From Oscillibacter sp. UBA6647 (GTDB taxonomy: Bacteria > Bacillota > Clostridia > Oscillospirales > Oscillospiraceae): DNA of 34,188 nt. The translations under genes and the position numbers were made by a program. The stretch is from contig DKLF01000118.1 of assembly GCA_002455655.1 (NCBI GenBank), forward strand, positions 4,644-38,831, read 5' to 3'. Shown here one piece after another: positions 7,968 to 15,762 of the stretch (position 1 is its first letter; each line of letters starts with the position of its first letter). The notes beneath the pieces are model-generated. The model saw only the letters and a program-made list of their open reading frames with translations, had not been told where the DNA came from and searched no databases.

Positions 7968-8675
7968 ATGGGGACAAACGAGACAGCCGGAAAAACACTG
8001 GTGGATACGGCGGTGGACGAGATAATTCAGTTGATTTTGAACAATAATATGAAATCAGGAGACAGGCTCCCCAACGAATACGAGTTGGCACAGCAATTGA
8101 AAGTCGGGCGAAGCACTTTGCGAGAGGCCACACGTCGGCTGGTTGCCCGCAACATTCTCCATGTGCGTCAAGGTTCGGGCACCTTTGTTTCCGACAAAAA
8201 CGGCGTGCCCGAAGACCCTCTCGGGCTCACCTTTATGGGAAATGATCCAAAGCTGGCCATCGAGCTGCTGGATATCCGCCTGATGCTGGAGCCGGAAATT
8301 GCGCAGATCGTGGCACGCAAGGCTGTGCCGAAGCAGGTACGGCAGATGTATGAATACTGTGAAAGAATGGAAGAATTGGTGAACGCGGAAGAGGATTATT
8401 CCGCCGTGGACGCCCAGTTTCACCGGTTTTTAGCCGAGTGCAGCGGAAATGACGTACTGCGAAACTTAATCCCTATTATCACTTCATCTGTCAATGTCAT
8501 CATCACCACTACCAACGACGAAAACCGCAGGCAGTCCATTATTCAGCATCGGCAGATTGTGAACGCAATTTCCCGGTGCGACCCCATGGGTGCGCGGTTT
8601 GATATGATTTTGCACCTGAACACCAACCGCGAGTCCATCCTCAGACATCTCGACGCGAATCAGGGGAAAAAATAA
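7968..8675 (+). CDS. GntR-family transcriptional regulator, FCD (FadR-like) subgroup
   Basis: A 235-residue DNA-binding regulator, probably the repressor of the sugar-acid operon that follows. The winged helix spans about 10-76, with the GntR pattern LPNEYELAQQLKVGRSTLREA and the wing VRQGSGTFVSD. The C-terminal all-helical FCD domain (about 95-225) carries the usual metal/ligand residues: Asp148 and His152 in VDAQFHRF, His194 and His216. FCD domains typically bind sugar acids or other carboxylates. The start is the ATG with AAGGAGG 7 bases upstream; a 30-codon upstream extension of the frame has no such site. dctP lies downstream on the same strand but has its own promoter. The inducer is not evident; a KDG-like or uronate intermediate is an inference from context. 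Confidence 0.92.
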   Translation: MGTNETAGKTLVDTAVDEIIQLILNNNMKSGDRLPNEYELAQQLKVGRSTLREATRRLVARNILHVRQGSGTFVSDKNGVPEDPLGLTFMGNDPKLAIELLDIRLMLEPEIAQIVARKAVPKQVRQMYEYCERMEELVNAEEDYSAVDAQFHRFLAECSGNDVLRNLIPIITSSVNVIITTTNDENRRQSIIQHRQIVNAISRCDPMGARFDMILHLNTNRESILRHLDANQGKK

Positions 8676-8838
8676 CTGTTTCGGATTTCAAAAGCCGCGC
8701 GGGACGCATTGCCATTCAGGGGCACATATCCAAAGCTTTTTTCTTAACAAAGATCAGACGTATTAACGGCAAAGCGCACAAAAAAATGTCGCCACAGCAG
8801 TGAAAAGGATGAAATTATTGTGAAATTTGTGACAACAC

Positions 8839-8867
8839 TTGACGTTAGTTTGTCTGGATGATACTGT
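8839..8867 (+). promoter_or_regulatory. Promoter of the dctPQM and catabolic operon with candidate operator
   Basis: A near-consensus TTGACG (8839-8844) lies 17 bases before a weak -10, TACTGT (8862-8867). The spacer holds TTTGTCTGGATGATAC (8849-8864), sharing TTTGTCTG and ATGAT with a sequence upstream of the isomerase gene. TCTGATGATT at 8884-8893 is a further partial copy downstream. The position between the promoter boxes suggests repression by the adjacent GntR protein. Confidence 0.55.
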
Positions 8868-8942
8868 TTTATCACAAAATACATCTGATGATTAAATCTG
8901 CGTTCATCGATGGTAATTTGGATTAAGAAGGAGATTGTGAAA

Positions 8943-10004
8943 ATGAAAAAGTGTCTCTCGATGCTGCTGGCCGGCGTAATGACGGCTACCATGCTGGCAG
9001 GCTGTGGAAGTTCCGCCCCCGCTGGCTCCGGTGCTTCCGCCGGTTCCAGTGCTTCCTCCGGAGAAGCAAAGCTTACCCTGAAATACGCGCTCACCGACGG
9101 TGAAAACACCAACTACGCCGCTGGCGCCAAGCGGGTGGCCGAACTGGTGAATCAGTACACGGACGGGCAGATTCAGATTCAGGTCTACGCCGGCGCCACT
9201 TTGGGCAGCGAGGCGGAGACGATCGAAAGCTGCGCCAACGGCGAAATTGACATTGCCACCTGCGCCAACAGCGTGCTGGAGAACTATTTCCCCGAGTGCG
9301 CCGCACTGGAGCAGCCCTTCCTCTGGGAAAGCGCCGAAGAGGCCAACTACGCCATGGCCGGCGAGACCGGCAAGCTGTTTTCCGAGGGCGTCGAAGCAGC
9401 CGGGATGCACATGATCGGCTGGATGGAGTCCGGCTTCCGCAACATCTTCTCCAAGGACCCCATTCAGACTGCCGCCGATATGCAGGGCATGAAAATCCGC
9501 ACCATGAGCTCCAACCTGCAGACCGCCATGTGGAACAGCTTCGGAGCAGTTGCCACTCCCATGTCCGCTACTGAGCAGTACACCGCTTTGCAGCAGGGCA
9601 CCGTGAGCGCTGTGGAAAACGCCATCTCCAACAACTGGGCCGGCAACTACTATGAGGTCGCTCCCTATGTTACCTGGTCCAACCACTACTTCTGCTACAT
9701 CATGCTGTGCATGAGCGACTACGCCTATCAGAAGGTCGCAGATCTTGGCCTGATGGATCAGTTTATGCAGGGCGTCACCGAGGGCTGCAGCGACCAGTGG
9801 CAGTATCTGGTGGACTACAACAACGAGGCCGTGGACAAGCTGACCGAAAAGGGTGTCACCTTCTACGACCTTTCCGACAGCGACATCCAGACTCTGAAGG
9901 ACCGCTACACCGCCTTCGTCGGTGACCCCGCCAACGGCATTTCCTTTGACAAGACTTGGCTGGCCGCGCTGGATGCAGATAGAGCTGCGTTTAAGAACGC
10001 TTAA
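8943..10004 (+). CDS. dctP: TRAP transporter substrate-binding lipoprotein, DctP family
   Basis: Extracytoplasmic binding protein of a tripartite ATP-independent periplasmic (TRAP) transporter, which captures a carboxylate and delivers it to the DctQ-DctM membrane pair. The 353-residue product starts MKKCLSMLLAGVMTATMLAGC. This is a lipoprotein signal with an LAGC lipobox (Cys21), followed by a Ser/Ala/Gly-rich linker, as expected in a Gram-positive. The mature domain has typical DctP features: GATLGSEAETIESCANGEIDIA, DMQGMKIRTM and a Trp/aromatic-rich C-terminal half. The ATG is preceded by AAGGAG at a 9-base spacing. dctQ and dctM follow after a terminator-like hairpin. The ligand is probably a sugar acid, judged only from the downstream enzymes. 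Confidence 0.94.
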   Translation: MKKCLSMLLAGVMTATMLAGCGSSAPAGSGASAGSSASSGEAKLTLKYALTDGENTNYAAGAKRVAELVNQYTDGQIQIQVYAGATLGSEAETIESCANGEIDIATCANSVLENYFPECAALEQPFLWESAEEANYAMAGETGKLFSEGVEAAGMHMIGWMESGFRNIFSKDPIQTAADMQGMKIRTMSSNLQTAMWNSFGAVATPMSATEQYTALQQGTVSAVENAISNNWAGNYYEVAPYVTWSNHYFCYIMLCMSDYAYQKVADLGLMDQFMQGVTEGCSDQWQYLVDYNNEAVDKLTEKGVTFYDLSDSDIQTLKDRYTAFVGDPANGISFDKTWLAALDADRAAFKNA

Positions 10005-10034
10005 TGATTCCAAGGCCCTCATGAAATAAATCAG

Positions 10035-10085
10035 AAACCGCTTCCGGTCGCCCGAGCTATCCGGGGCAATCGGGAGCGGTTTTTG
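10035..10085 (+). terminator. Intercistronic terminator-like hairpin between dctP and dctQ
   Basis: AAACCGCT (10035-10042) pairs with AGCGGTTT (10075-10082). A second GC-rich pairing extends inside it, and the 3' arm runs into TTTTTG. The structure lies between genes of one transporter, so it probably lets only part of transcription pass. That would yield more binding protein than membrane components. Confidence 0.75.
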
Positions 10086-10121
10086 ATTGCAACGCAGATT
10101 TGAGAAAAAGGAGAACGGTAG

Positions 10122-10634
10122 ATGAATTCACTCAAGAAAATACTCGGTTGGCTGGACAGGTCTGAACGGCTGCTGATGGTGTTGGCTTTTGTCATCATGG
10201 TAGCCACCATGTTCGGCAGCGTGCTGGCACGAAACGTCTTTCGCGCCACCGTTTCATGGCTTGACGAGCTGGCCCGCATTTCCATGGTGTATATGGTGCT
10301 TTTGGGAGCAGAGGCCGGTCTGAGAGACGGAACGCAGGTCCGCGTAACGGCAGGCATCAGCAAGCTGCACGGCGGACTGCGCAAAGTGATCGACATTGTG
10401 GCGCAGATTGTTCTGATTGCCTTTACCGCGATGGCCACCCGAGGCGCCATTGTCAACGTACAGACCAATATCGCCCGCAATGTGACCACCACCAGCCTCA
10501 ATTGGCCTATGGCCATTCCCTACATGGCACTCGTCATCGGCTTTACGATTATGACGCTGGTGCAACTGGGCACGCTGGTAAAAATGGTTGCAAAGCCTGC
10601 CGATCAATTTGGAGAAAAGGAGGAGCAGGTATGA
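10122..10634 (+). CDS. dctQ: TRAP transporter small membrane subunit, DctQ family
   Basis: Small integral membrane component of the TRAP transporter; it partners DctM and helps accept ligand from DctP. The 170-residue product has four predicted hydrophobic segments (about 21-44, 50-66, 90-115 and 129-150). It carries the family pattern WLDELARISMVYMVLLGAEAGLRDG, in which charged residues flank the second helix. An AAAAAGGAG ribosome binding site precedes the ATG. Its stop codon overlaps the dctM start by four bases (ATGA), so the two proteins are likely translated in a coupled manner at equal amounts. Family assignment rests on length, topology and the WxDE motif. Confidence 0.9.
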   Translation: MNSLKKILGWLDRSERLLMVLAFVIMVATMFGSVLARNVFRATVSWLDELARISMVYMVLLGAEAGLRDGTQVRVTAGISKLHGGLRKVIDIVAQIVLIAFTAMATRGAIVNVQTNIARNVTTTSLNWPMAIPYMALVIGFTIMTLVQLGTLVKMVAKPADQFGEKEEQV

Positions 10635-11911
10635 CCGGAGTACTCTTGTTCGGCGTATTTATCGTATGCCTTTTTATCGGCGTTCCCATTTCTATTTCTC
10701 TGGGCGTCTCAGCCACCGCGATGATTCTCTTCGCCCAAAATATCATGGCCCCGGCCACCACCGCCTCCATTCCTCTGCGTTTTTATGCCGGCCTTGACAG
10801 CGTGTCCATCATGGCCATCGCATTTTTTGTGCTGGCCGGCAACCTGATGACAAAGGGCGGCATCTCTCGCCGGATCGTCAGATTCGCCAGCATTCTGGTG
10901 GGCCGCGTCCGGGGCGGTATGGCCGTGGCGCTGGTTCTGGCCTGTGCTTTCTTTGCCGCTCTCTCCGGCTCTGCCCCCGCCACCGTCATTGCCATCGGCT
11001 CCATGCTGTATGCTGACATGGTAAAGGCGGGTTATCCCGGCCCCCGCACCGCGGGATTGCTGGTGGTCAGCGGCGGTCTGGGCCCCGTGATTCCGCCGTC
11101 TATCATCATGGTGATTTACTGCACGCTCACCGGCGCGTCCGTCAGCGGTATGTTCAAGCAGGGCCTGCTGGTTGGCATTGTGATCTGCGTCGTGCTGATT
11201 GCTGTGGCACTGTGGTATGCTAAAAAGGAAAATTGGCCCAAGCAGGAAGAGCATCATTCCGCATGGGACATTCTGAAGATCTTTTTTGATGCGATTCCCG
11301 CCCTGCTCACCCCCATCATCATTTTGGGCGGCATCTACTCCGGCGTTCTCACGCCCACCGAAAGCTCTGTGGTGGCCTGCATCTGGGCGCTGATCGCCGG
11401 AACCCTGTTCTATCATGAGCTTAAGTTCTCTGATTTGATTGACATCCTGTACGATTCCGCCAAGAGCTCTGCCATGATTCTTTTCATCATCTCGGCCTCC
11501 ACGGCCTTCAGTTGGGTGTTTACTTTCTCCGGCCTCTCCAGCAGTCTGGTAGAAACAGTGGTGAACATGCACCTCAGCAGCACGCTGTTCTGCCTGATTG
11601 TCGCCATTATCCTGCTAATTTTCGGCACCTTCATGGAGGGTACCGCCATCTGCGTACTGCTGGTGCCCGTACTCTGGCCCATCGCCCAGAGCTTGGGTAT
11701 CCATCCGCTCCACTTTGGTATGATCGTGTGTGTGTCCAATGTCATCGGCACCATGACTCCGCCGGTTGCCGTCAACATCTTCTCCGCCACGTCGGTTACC
11801 AAGCTTCCCATGGGCCAGATTGCCAAGGCTGAGATGCCTTTTCTGGTCGGATATGTCGCCGTCTTTTTCCTGACGGTGTTCTTCCCCTGGTTCAGTACCT
11901 GCCTGGCATAA
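10631..11911 (+). CDS. dctM: TRAP transporter large permease subunit, DctM family
   Basis: The 12-helix-type channel subunit of the TRAP transporter, which moves the substrate using the sodium or proton gradient. At 426 residues it has the usual length and is hydrophobic throughout. Family blocks include the N-terminal FIGVPISISLGVSA, FFVLAGNLMTKGGISRRIV, the ALSGSAPATVIAIGSML segment near 112-128 and the GLGPVIPPSIIMVIYC block near 150-165. TMTPPVAVNIFSATSV occurs near the C-terminus. The start overlaps the dctQ stop (ATGA), with GGAGGAG immediately upstream. A longer in-frame extension inside dctQ is not a plausible start. Substrate is not readable from sequence. Confidence 0.95.
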   Translation: MTGVLLFGVFIVCLFIGVPISISLGVSATAMILFAQNIMAPATTASIPLRFYAGLDSVSIMAIAFFVLAGNLMTKGGISRRIVRFASILVGRVRGGMAVALVLACAFFAALSGSAPATVIAIGSMLYADMVKAGYPGPRTAGLLVVSGGLGPVIPPSIIMVIYCTLTGASVSGMFKQGLLVGIVICVVLIAVALWYAKKENWPKQEEHHSAWDILKIFFDAIPALLTPIIILGGIYSGVLTPTESSVVACIWALIAGTLFYHELKFSDLIDILYDSAKSSAMILFIISASTAFSWVFTFSGLSSSLVETVVNMHLSSTLFCLIVAIILLIFGTFMEGTAICVLLVPVLWPIAQSLGIHPLHFGMIVCVSNVIGTMTPPVAVNIFSATSVTKLPMGQIAKAEMPFLVGYVAVFFLTVFFPWFSTCLA

Positions 11912-11925
11912 AACCGATTCCGATA

Positions 11926-11959
11926 CGGCTGCCGCCGCATTTTATCGCGGCGGCAGCCG
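11926..11959. terminator. Strong hairpin after dctM
   Basis: CGGCTGCCGCCGC (11926-11938) pairs perfectly with GCGGCGGCAGCCG (11947-11959), a 13-bp stem around ATTTTATC. It is followed by CAAAGGATTTCTTTT rather than an immediate U-run. It may be a leaky terminator or an RNA-stabilising element separating transporter from enzymes. Confidence 0.55.
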
Positions 11960-12020
11960 CAAAGGATTTCTTTTCTGTGAAAGCCGTGTGTATACCGGCT
12001 GTTTTTTTGAACGAAAACTC

Positions 12021-12056
12021 TTTAATTTGTCTGATGATTCTTGCAGTGAAATTAAA
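12021..12056. promoter_or_regulatory. Inverted repeat with shared operator-like motif before the isomerase gene
   Basis: TTTAATTT (12021-12028) is the exact complement of AAATTAAA (12049-12056) across 20 bases. Inside it lies TTTGTCTGATGATTC (12026-12040), which resembles the sequence in the dctP promoter spacer. The structure ends just before the GGAGG ribosome binding site of the next gene. It could be a second GntR operator or an RNA hairpin affecting translation. No convincing -10 box was found. Confidence 0.4.
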
Positions 12057-12070
12057 ATGGAGGTTTTATT

Positions 12071-12877
12071 ATGCGCAATCAATCCAATAAAGAGCGGATG
12101 GAACGCTGGAGCGTCCAGTCCCCCGAGGCTCCGGGTTTTCACGCAGTTGTCACTCCCGAGACCTGCGAATGCCGCGAAGCGCAGATTTATCGTCTGAATC
12201 TGAACGCCGGAGATTCTTATGTGCTGGAAACGCAGGCACTGGAGATGAACCCAGTTTTAATCGAAGGCTCCGCAAAGTTGTCTGACCATTTATCTTTGAA
12301 TCAGACCATGAAAAAATTCGACGCATTTTATGTTCCCGGCGGTGAATCCATCCGTATCACCGCGCTGGAGAACTGCATTTTCTATATTGCCGCGGCAAAG
12401 TGCGAGGGCGTGGGCGCGCCGTTTTTCCGGTCGTTTGACCTAAGCCTGCCCATCGGCGATATCCACCAGATTCACGGCAGCGGCGTGGGCCGCCGGGAAG
12501 TTATGTTTACCCTTTCCCATCAGGAGCCCGCTTCCAAGCTGATCTGCGGACTCACCTGGGGCGGCGAAGGCGCCTGGACAAGTTGGCCTCCCCACCAGCA
12601 CGAGCGGGACCTGGAGGAGGTTTACTGCTATTTTGACATGCCTTTGCCTCACTTCGGCCTGCATATCAGCTATCTTGAAAGTGGCGGCGTGGAAGACATT
12701 GTGACCCACACTGTCCACTCCGGCACGATGGTGCAGGCCCCCGCGGGCTATCACCCCACCGTGGCCTGCCCCGGCACGCGGAATGCGTATTTCTGGGTGC
12801 TGGCGGCGTTTTCTCAGCCCAGCCGCCGCTATGATCTGGCAGTTTTGGACCCCGCGCTTGAAAGTTTTCAGTCCTGA
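12071..12877 (+). CDS. KduI/IolB-family sugar-acid isomerase (cupin)
   Basis: A 268-residue double-cupin protein of the KduI/IolB family. Family enzymes interconvert keto and aldo sugar acids: KduI acts on 5-keto-4-deoxyuronate from pectin, IolB on 5-deoxyglucuronate from inositol. The metal site is visible as SWPPHQHERDLEEVY (His175, His177, Glu182) plus His228 in APAGYHPTV. The middle EVYCYFDMP reads like KduI, while the N-terminus (GFHAVVTPE) and the AGYHP block read more like IolB, so I do not choose a symbol. KduD-type genes next door favour a KduI-like role. GGAGG lies 8 bases before the ATG. The following dehydrogenase gene starts 39 bases after its stop. Confidence 0.82.
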   Translation: MRNQSNKERMERWSVQSPEAPGFHAVVTPETCECREAQIYRLNLNAGDSYVLETQALEMNPVLIEGSAKLSDHLSLNQTMKKFDAFYVPGGESIRITALENCIFYIAAAKCEGVGAPFFRSFDLSLPIGDIHQIHGSGVGRREVMFTLSHQEPASKLICGLTWGGEGAWTSWPPHQHERDLEEVYCYFDMPLPHFGLHISYLESGGVEDIVTHTVHSGTMVQAPAGYHPTVACPGTRNAYFWVLAAFSQPSRRYDLAVLDPALESFQS

Positions 12878-12916
12878 ACGCCGCACATTTTACAAAACAC
12901 AGGAGGAAATACAAGT

Positions 12917-13684
12917 ATGACCAATCTGTTTGACATTTCCGACCGTAGAGCCATCGTCACCGGTGGTACACGGGGACTGGGATACGGCATGGCCGAGGGC
13001 TTGATGGAGGCAGGCGCCTCCGTGGTGATTTTTGGCTCCACCGAAAAGGTGGAATTCGTTGCCGAGGAATTTCGCGGCCGCGGCTTCAACTGCCACGGGC
13101 TGAAGGTGGATCTTGCCAACGCCGAAGAGCGGGAGCAGGGCTTTCATAAGGCTGTGGAGCTTCTTGGCGGGCTGGACATTCTCATCAACGCGGCAGGCAT
13201 TCAGCGCCGCTATCCCTGCGAGCAATTTCCAAAGTCCGATTGGGACGAGGTGCTCGAGGTCAACCTCACCGCCCCCTTCGTTCTCAGCCAGATGGCGGCA
13301 CGGGAGTTTTTGAAGAAGACGGAGCCCGCCGGAAAAATCATCAACATTGCTTCCATGGCCACGTTTTTCGGCGGCTTCACCGTGCCCGCCTACGCGGCGG
13401 CTAAGGGCGGTGTGGCGCAGTTCAGCAAGGACATGTGCAACGAGCTGGCAGGGCGGAACATCAACGTCAACTGCATTGCCCCCGGCTATATGGACACGGA
13501 GATGAACACTGCCCTCACCGATCCCGCGAATCCCCGTTATAAGGAGATTACCGACCGCATTCCCGCCCACCGCTGGGGCACCGGCGAAGACATGAAGGGC
13601 GCCGCCATTTTCTTGGCCTCCCGCGCCTCCGACTATCTCAACGGCGCAGTCATCCCCGTGGACGGCGGATATCTGGTGAAGTAA
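12917..13684 (+). CDS. kduD: KduD-type short-chain dehydrogenase, copy 1
   Basis: A 255-residue NAD(P)-dependent short-chain dehydrogenase close to 2-deoxy-D-gluconate 3-dehydrogenase/KduD, which reduces 2,5-diketo-3-deoxygluconate (the KduI product) to KDG. The Rossmann motif TGGTRGLG is at 15-22, NAAG at 91-94, and the catalytic residues are Ser146, Tyr159 and Lys163 (YAAAK). The C-terminal AIFLASRASDYLNGAVIPVDGGY block is typical of KduD. GGAGG precedes the ATG. The protein is about 91% identical by direct comparison (24 differences) to the second copy at 14980-15747. Nearly all differences lie before residue 149. Its stop codon abuts the next start with no gap. Exact substrate is inferred. 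Confidence 0.88.
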   Translation: MTNLFDISDRRAIVTGGTRGLGYGMAEGLMEAGASVVIFGSTEKVEFVAEEFRGRGFNCHGLKVDLANAEEREQGFHKAVELLGGLDILINAAGIQRRYPCEQFPKSDWDEVLEVNLTAPFVLSQMAAREFLKKTEPAGKIINIASMATFFGGFTVPAYAAAKGGVAQFSKDMCNELAGRNINVNCIAPGYMDTEMNTALTDPANPRYKEITDRIPAHRWGTGEDMKGAAIFLASRASDYLNGAVIPVDGGYLVK

Positions 13685-14929
13685 ATGTCCATTACCATTC
13701 GTAATATCCGCACAATTTACACCGCACCCGAGGGGATCAATCTGGTCGTGATCAAGGTGGAAACCTCTGAGCCGGAGCTTTACGGTCTGGGCTGCGCCAC
13801 TTTTGCCTACCGCCATCTGGCGGTGGGCGCGGTGGTGGAGGAATACCTGCGCCCCCTGTTGGTGGGACAGGACGTGTCCAACATCGACCAACTTTGGCAG
13901 ATGATGCACTATAACGCATACTGGCGCAACGGCCCCATCAGCAACAACGCCATTTCCGGCGTGGACATGGCCCTGTGGGACATCAAGGGCAAGCTGGCGA
14001 AAATGCCTGTTTACCAGCTTTTCGGCGGCAGACTGCGGGAGGGCGTTCCCATCTACCGCCACGCCGAAGGGCGGGATTTGGATGAGCTGTGCGACCGCAT
14101 TGAGGAATACCGCGCGCAGGGCGTTACGCACATTCGCTGCCAGTGCGGCGGATATGGCGGCGAATACGGTTCTGCACCCGCTTCCGCGCCCCACGGCGCA
14201 CCCGACGGCGTTTATCTGAACGCCGAGCAGTATATCCGAAACACGGTGGAGTTATTTTCCTCGCTGCGGCAGCGCCTCGGGGACGACTTGCAGTTTGTTC
14301 ACGACGTTCACAGCCGCATTCAGCCCATTGACGCAATCCGGCTTGCAAAGCTGCTGGAGCCCGCCCATCTGATGTATCTGGAGGACCCGGTGTCCACCGA
14401 ACAGACCGATTGGCTGCGCCAGCTCCGCAGGCAGACCAGCACGCCCATCGCGCAGGGCGAGCTGTTCAACAATCCCGCAGAATGGAAGCCGCTAATTGCG
14501 GAGCAGCTTATCGACTATATCCGCTGTCACATCAGCCAGTTGGGCGGCATTACGCCTGCCCGCAAGCTTCAGATTTTTGCGTCGCAGTTTGGCGTGCGCA
14601 CCGCATGGCACGGGCCGGGCGACATGTCTCCCGTGGCTCACGCCGCCAACATTCATCTGGACCTTGCCGCCGAGAACTTCGGGATTCAGGAGTGGTCCGG
14701 CACGCAGCCCCCCAACTTTATCATTCAGGAACTTCGCGGCCCCAAGGATGCGCTGATGGAGGTCTTCCCCGGGGCGCTGAGGGAGGACAACGGATACGTC
14801 TATCCCAGCGACCGCCCCGGTTTGGGCGTCGAGCTGGATGAGGAAGCCGCCAAAAAGTTCCCCTGCGAGGCGGCAGTGACAACATGGACGCGCACAAGGC
14901 GTGCGGACGGCTCGCTTCAGGCCCCCTGA
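13685..14929 (+). CDS. Mannonate dehydratase-like enolase-superfamily enzyme (ManD/RspA family)
   Basis: A 414-residue enolase-superfamily dehydratase of the ManD/RspA group. Characterised members dehydrate D-mannonate (some D-gluconate) to KDG. Magnesium ligands are visible as Asp207 (HDVHSR), Glu233 (LEDP) and Glu259 (GELF). Catalytic His209 and His309 (WHGPGDMSP) are present, as are RCHISQLGG and the Arg151/Tyr161 segment that forms the active-site lid in ManD. The ATG follows the upstream TAA with no gap and has only a weak GGTGA site, so translation is probably coupled to copy 1 of KduD. The ManD family contains members with very low activity, so the true substrate needs assay. It is flanked by two KduD paralogues. 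Confidence 0.88.
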   Translation: MSITIRNIRTIYTAPEGINLVVIKVETSEPELYGLGCATFAYRHLAVGAVVEEYLRPLLVGQDVSNIDQLWQMMHYNAYWRNGPISNNAISGVDMALWDIKGKLAKMPVYQLFGGRLREGVPIYRHAEGRDLDELCDRIEEYRAQGVTHIRCQCGGYGGEYGSAPASAPHGAPDGVYLNAEQYIRNTVELFSSLRQRLGDDLQFVHDVHSRIQPIDAIRLAKLLEPAHLMYLEDPVSTEQTDWLRQLRRQTSTPIAQGELFNNPAEWKPLIAEQLIDYIRCHISQLGGITPARKLQIFASQFGVRTAWHGPGDMSPVAHAANIHLDLAAENFGIQEWSGTQPPNFIIQELRGPKDALMEVFPGALREDNGYVYPSDRPGLGVELDEEAAKKFPCEAAVTTWTRTRRADGSLQAP

Positions 14930-14979
14930 CAACACCTTCCGGACAACACAAATCGATTTTTAATAAGGAGATCGTTTTA

Positions 14980-15747
14980 ATGACAAATTTATTTGACCTG
15001 ACCGGGCGCCGCGCCATCGTCACCGGCGGCACCCGCGGACTGGGCCACGGCATGGCCGAGGGCCTGATGGAGGCGGGCGCCTCCGTGGTGATTTTTGGCT
15101 CCTCCGACAAGGCGGAGTCCGTTGCCGCAGAATTTCGCAGCCGGGGCTTTAACTGCCACGGACTGAAAGTGGACCTTGCCAACGCCGAGGAGCGGGAGCG
15201 GGGCTTTTACAAGGCTGTGGAGCTTCTTGGCGGACTGGACATTCTGCTCAACGCGGCAGGCATTCAGCGCCGCTTCCCCTGCGAGCAATTCCCTGCTGAG
15301 GACTGGAACGCGGTGATCGAGGTGAACCTCACCGCCCCGTTTCATCTCAGCCAGTTGGCGGCCCGGGAGTTTTTGAAAAAGGCCGAGCCCGCCGGAAAAA
15401 TCATCAACATCGCCTCCATGCTGACCTTTTTCGGCGGCTTCACCGTGCCCGCCTACGCGGCAGCCAAGGGCGGCGTGGCACAGTTCAGCAAGGATATGTG
15501 CAACGAGCTGGCAGGCCGGAACATCAATGTCAACTGCATTGCCCCCGGCTATATGGACACGGAGATGAACACCGCTCTCACCGATCCCGCAAATCCCCGC
15601 TATAAAGAGATTACCGACCGCATTCCCGCCCACCGCTGGGGCACCGGTGAAGACATGAAGGGGACCGCCATCTTTTTGGCCTCCCGCGCCTCCGACTACC
15701 TCAACGGCGCGGTCATCCCCGTGGACGGCGGATATCTGGTGAAATAA
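14980..15747 (+). CDS. kduD: KduD-type short-chain dehydrogenase, copy 2
   Basis: A second 255-residue KduD-type dehydrogenase, the same length as copy 1, with the same TGGTRGLG, NAAG, Ser146, Tyr159 and Lys163 positions. It differs from copy 1 at 24 residues, several in the substrate-facing half (for example 106-113 and Met148-Ala to Met-Leu). Residues 149-255 differ only at 229. The matching DNA in that part shows many silent third-base changes. The ATG with TAAGGAG is the start; the frame runs back into the dehydratase gene but without a better site. A hydroxyacid dehydrogenase gene follows after 15 bases. It may serve a different sugar-acid stereoisomer from copy 1; this is inference. Confidence 0.88.
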   Translation: MTNLFDLTGRRAIVTGGTRGLGHGMAEGLMEAGASVVIFGSSDKAESVAAEFRSRGFNCHGLKVDLANAEERERGFYKAVELLGGLDILLNAAGIQRRFPCEQFPAEDWNAVIEVNLTAPFHLSQLAAREFLKKAEPAGKIINIASMLTFFGGFTVPAYAAAKGGVAQFSKDMCNELAGRNINVNCIAPGYMDTEMNTALTDPANPRYKEITDRIPAHRWGTGEDMKGTAIFLASRASDYLNGAVIPVDGGYLVK

Positions 15748-15762
15748 GCATTGGAGGAACAC

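Noticed and set aside
12890..14194. 434-codon minus-strand frame opposite kduD and the ManD-like gene
   Set aside because: It is a long antisense frame produced by codon bias. A matching one opposite the second kduD copy follows simply from the duplication.
13360..15747. Recent gene conversion between the two kduD copies
   Set aside because: The protein half that is almost identical still carries many silent third-base differences, which favours selection over a recent conversion event.
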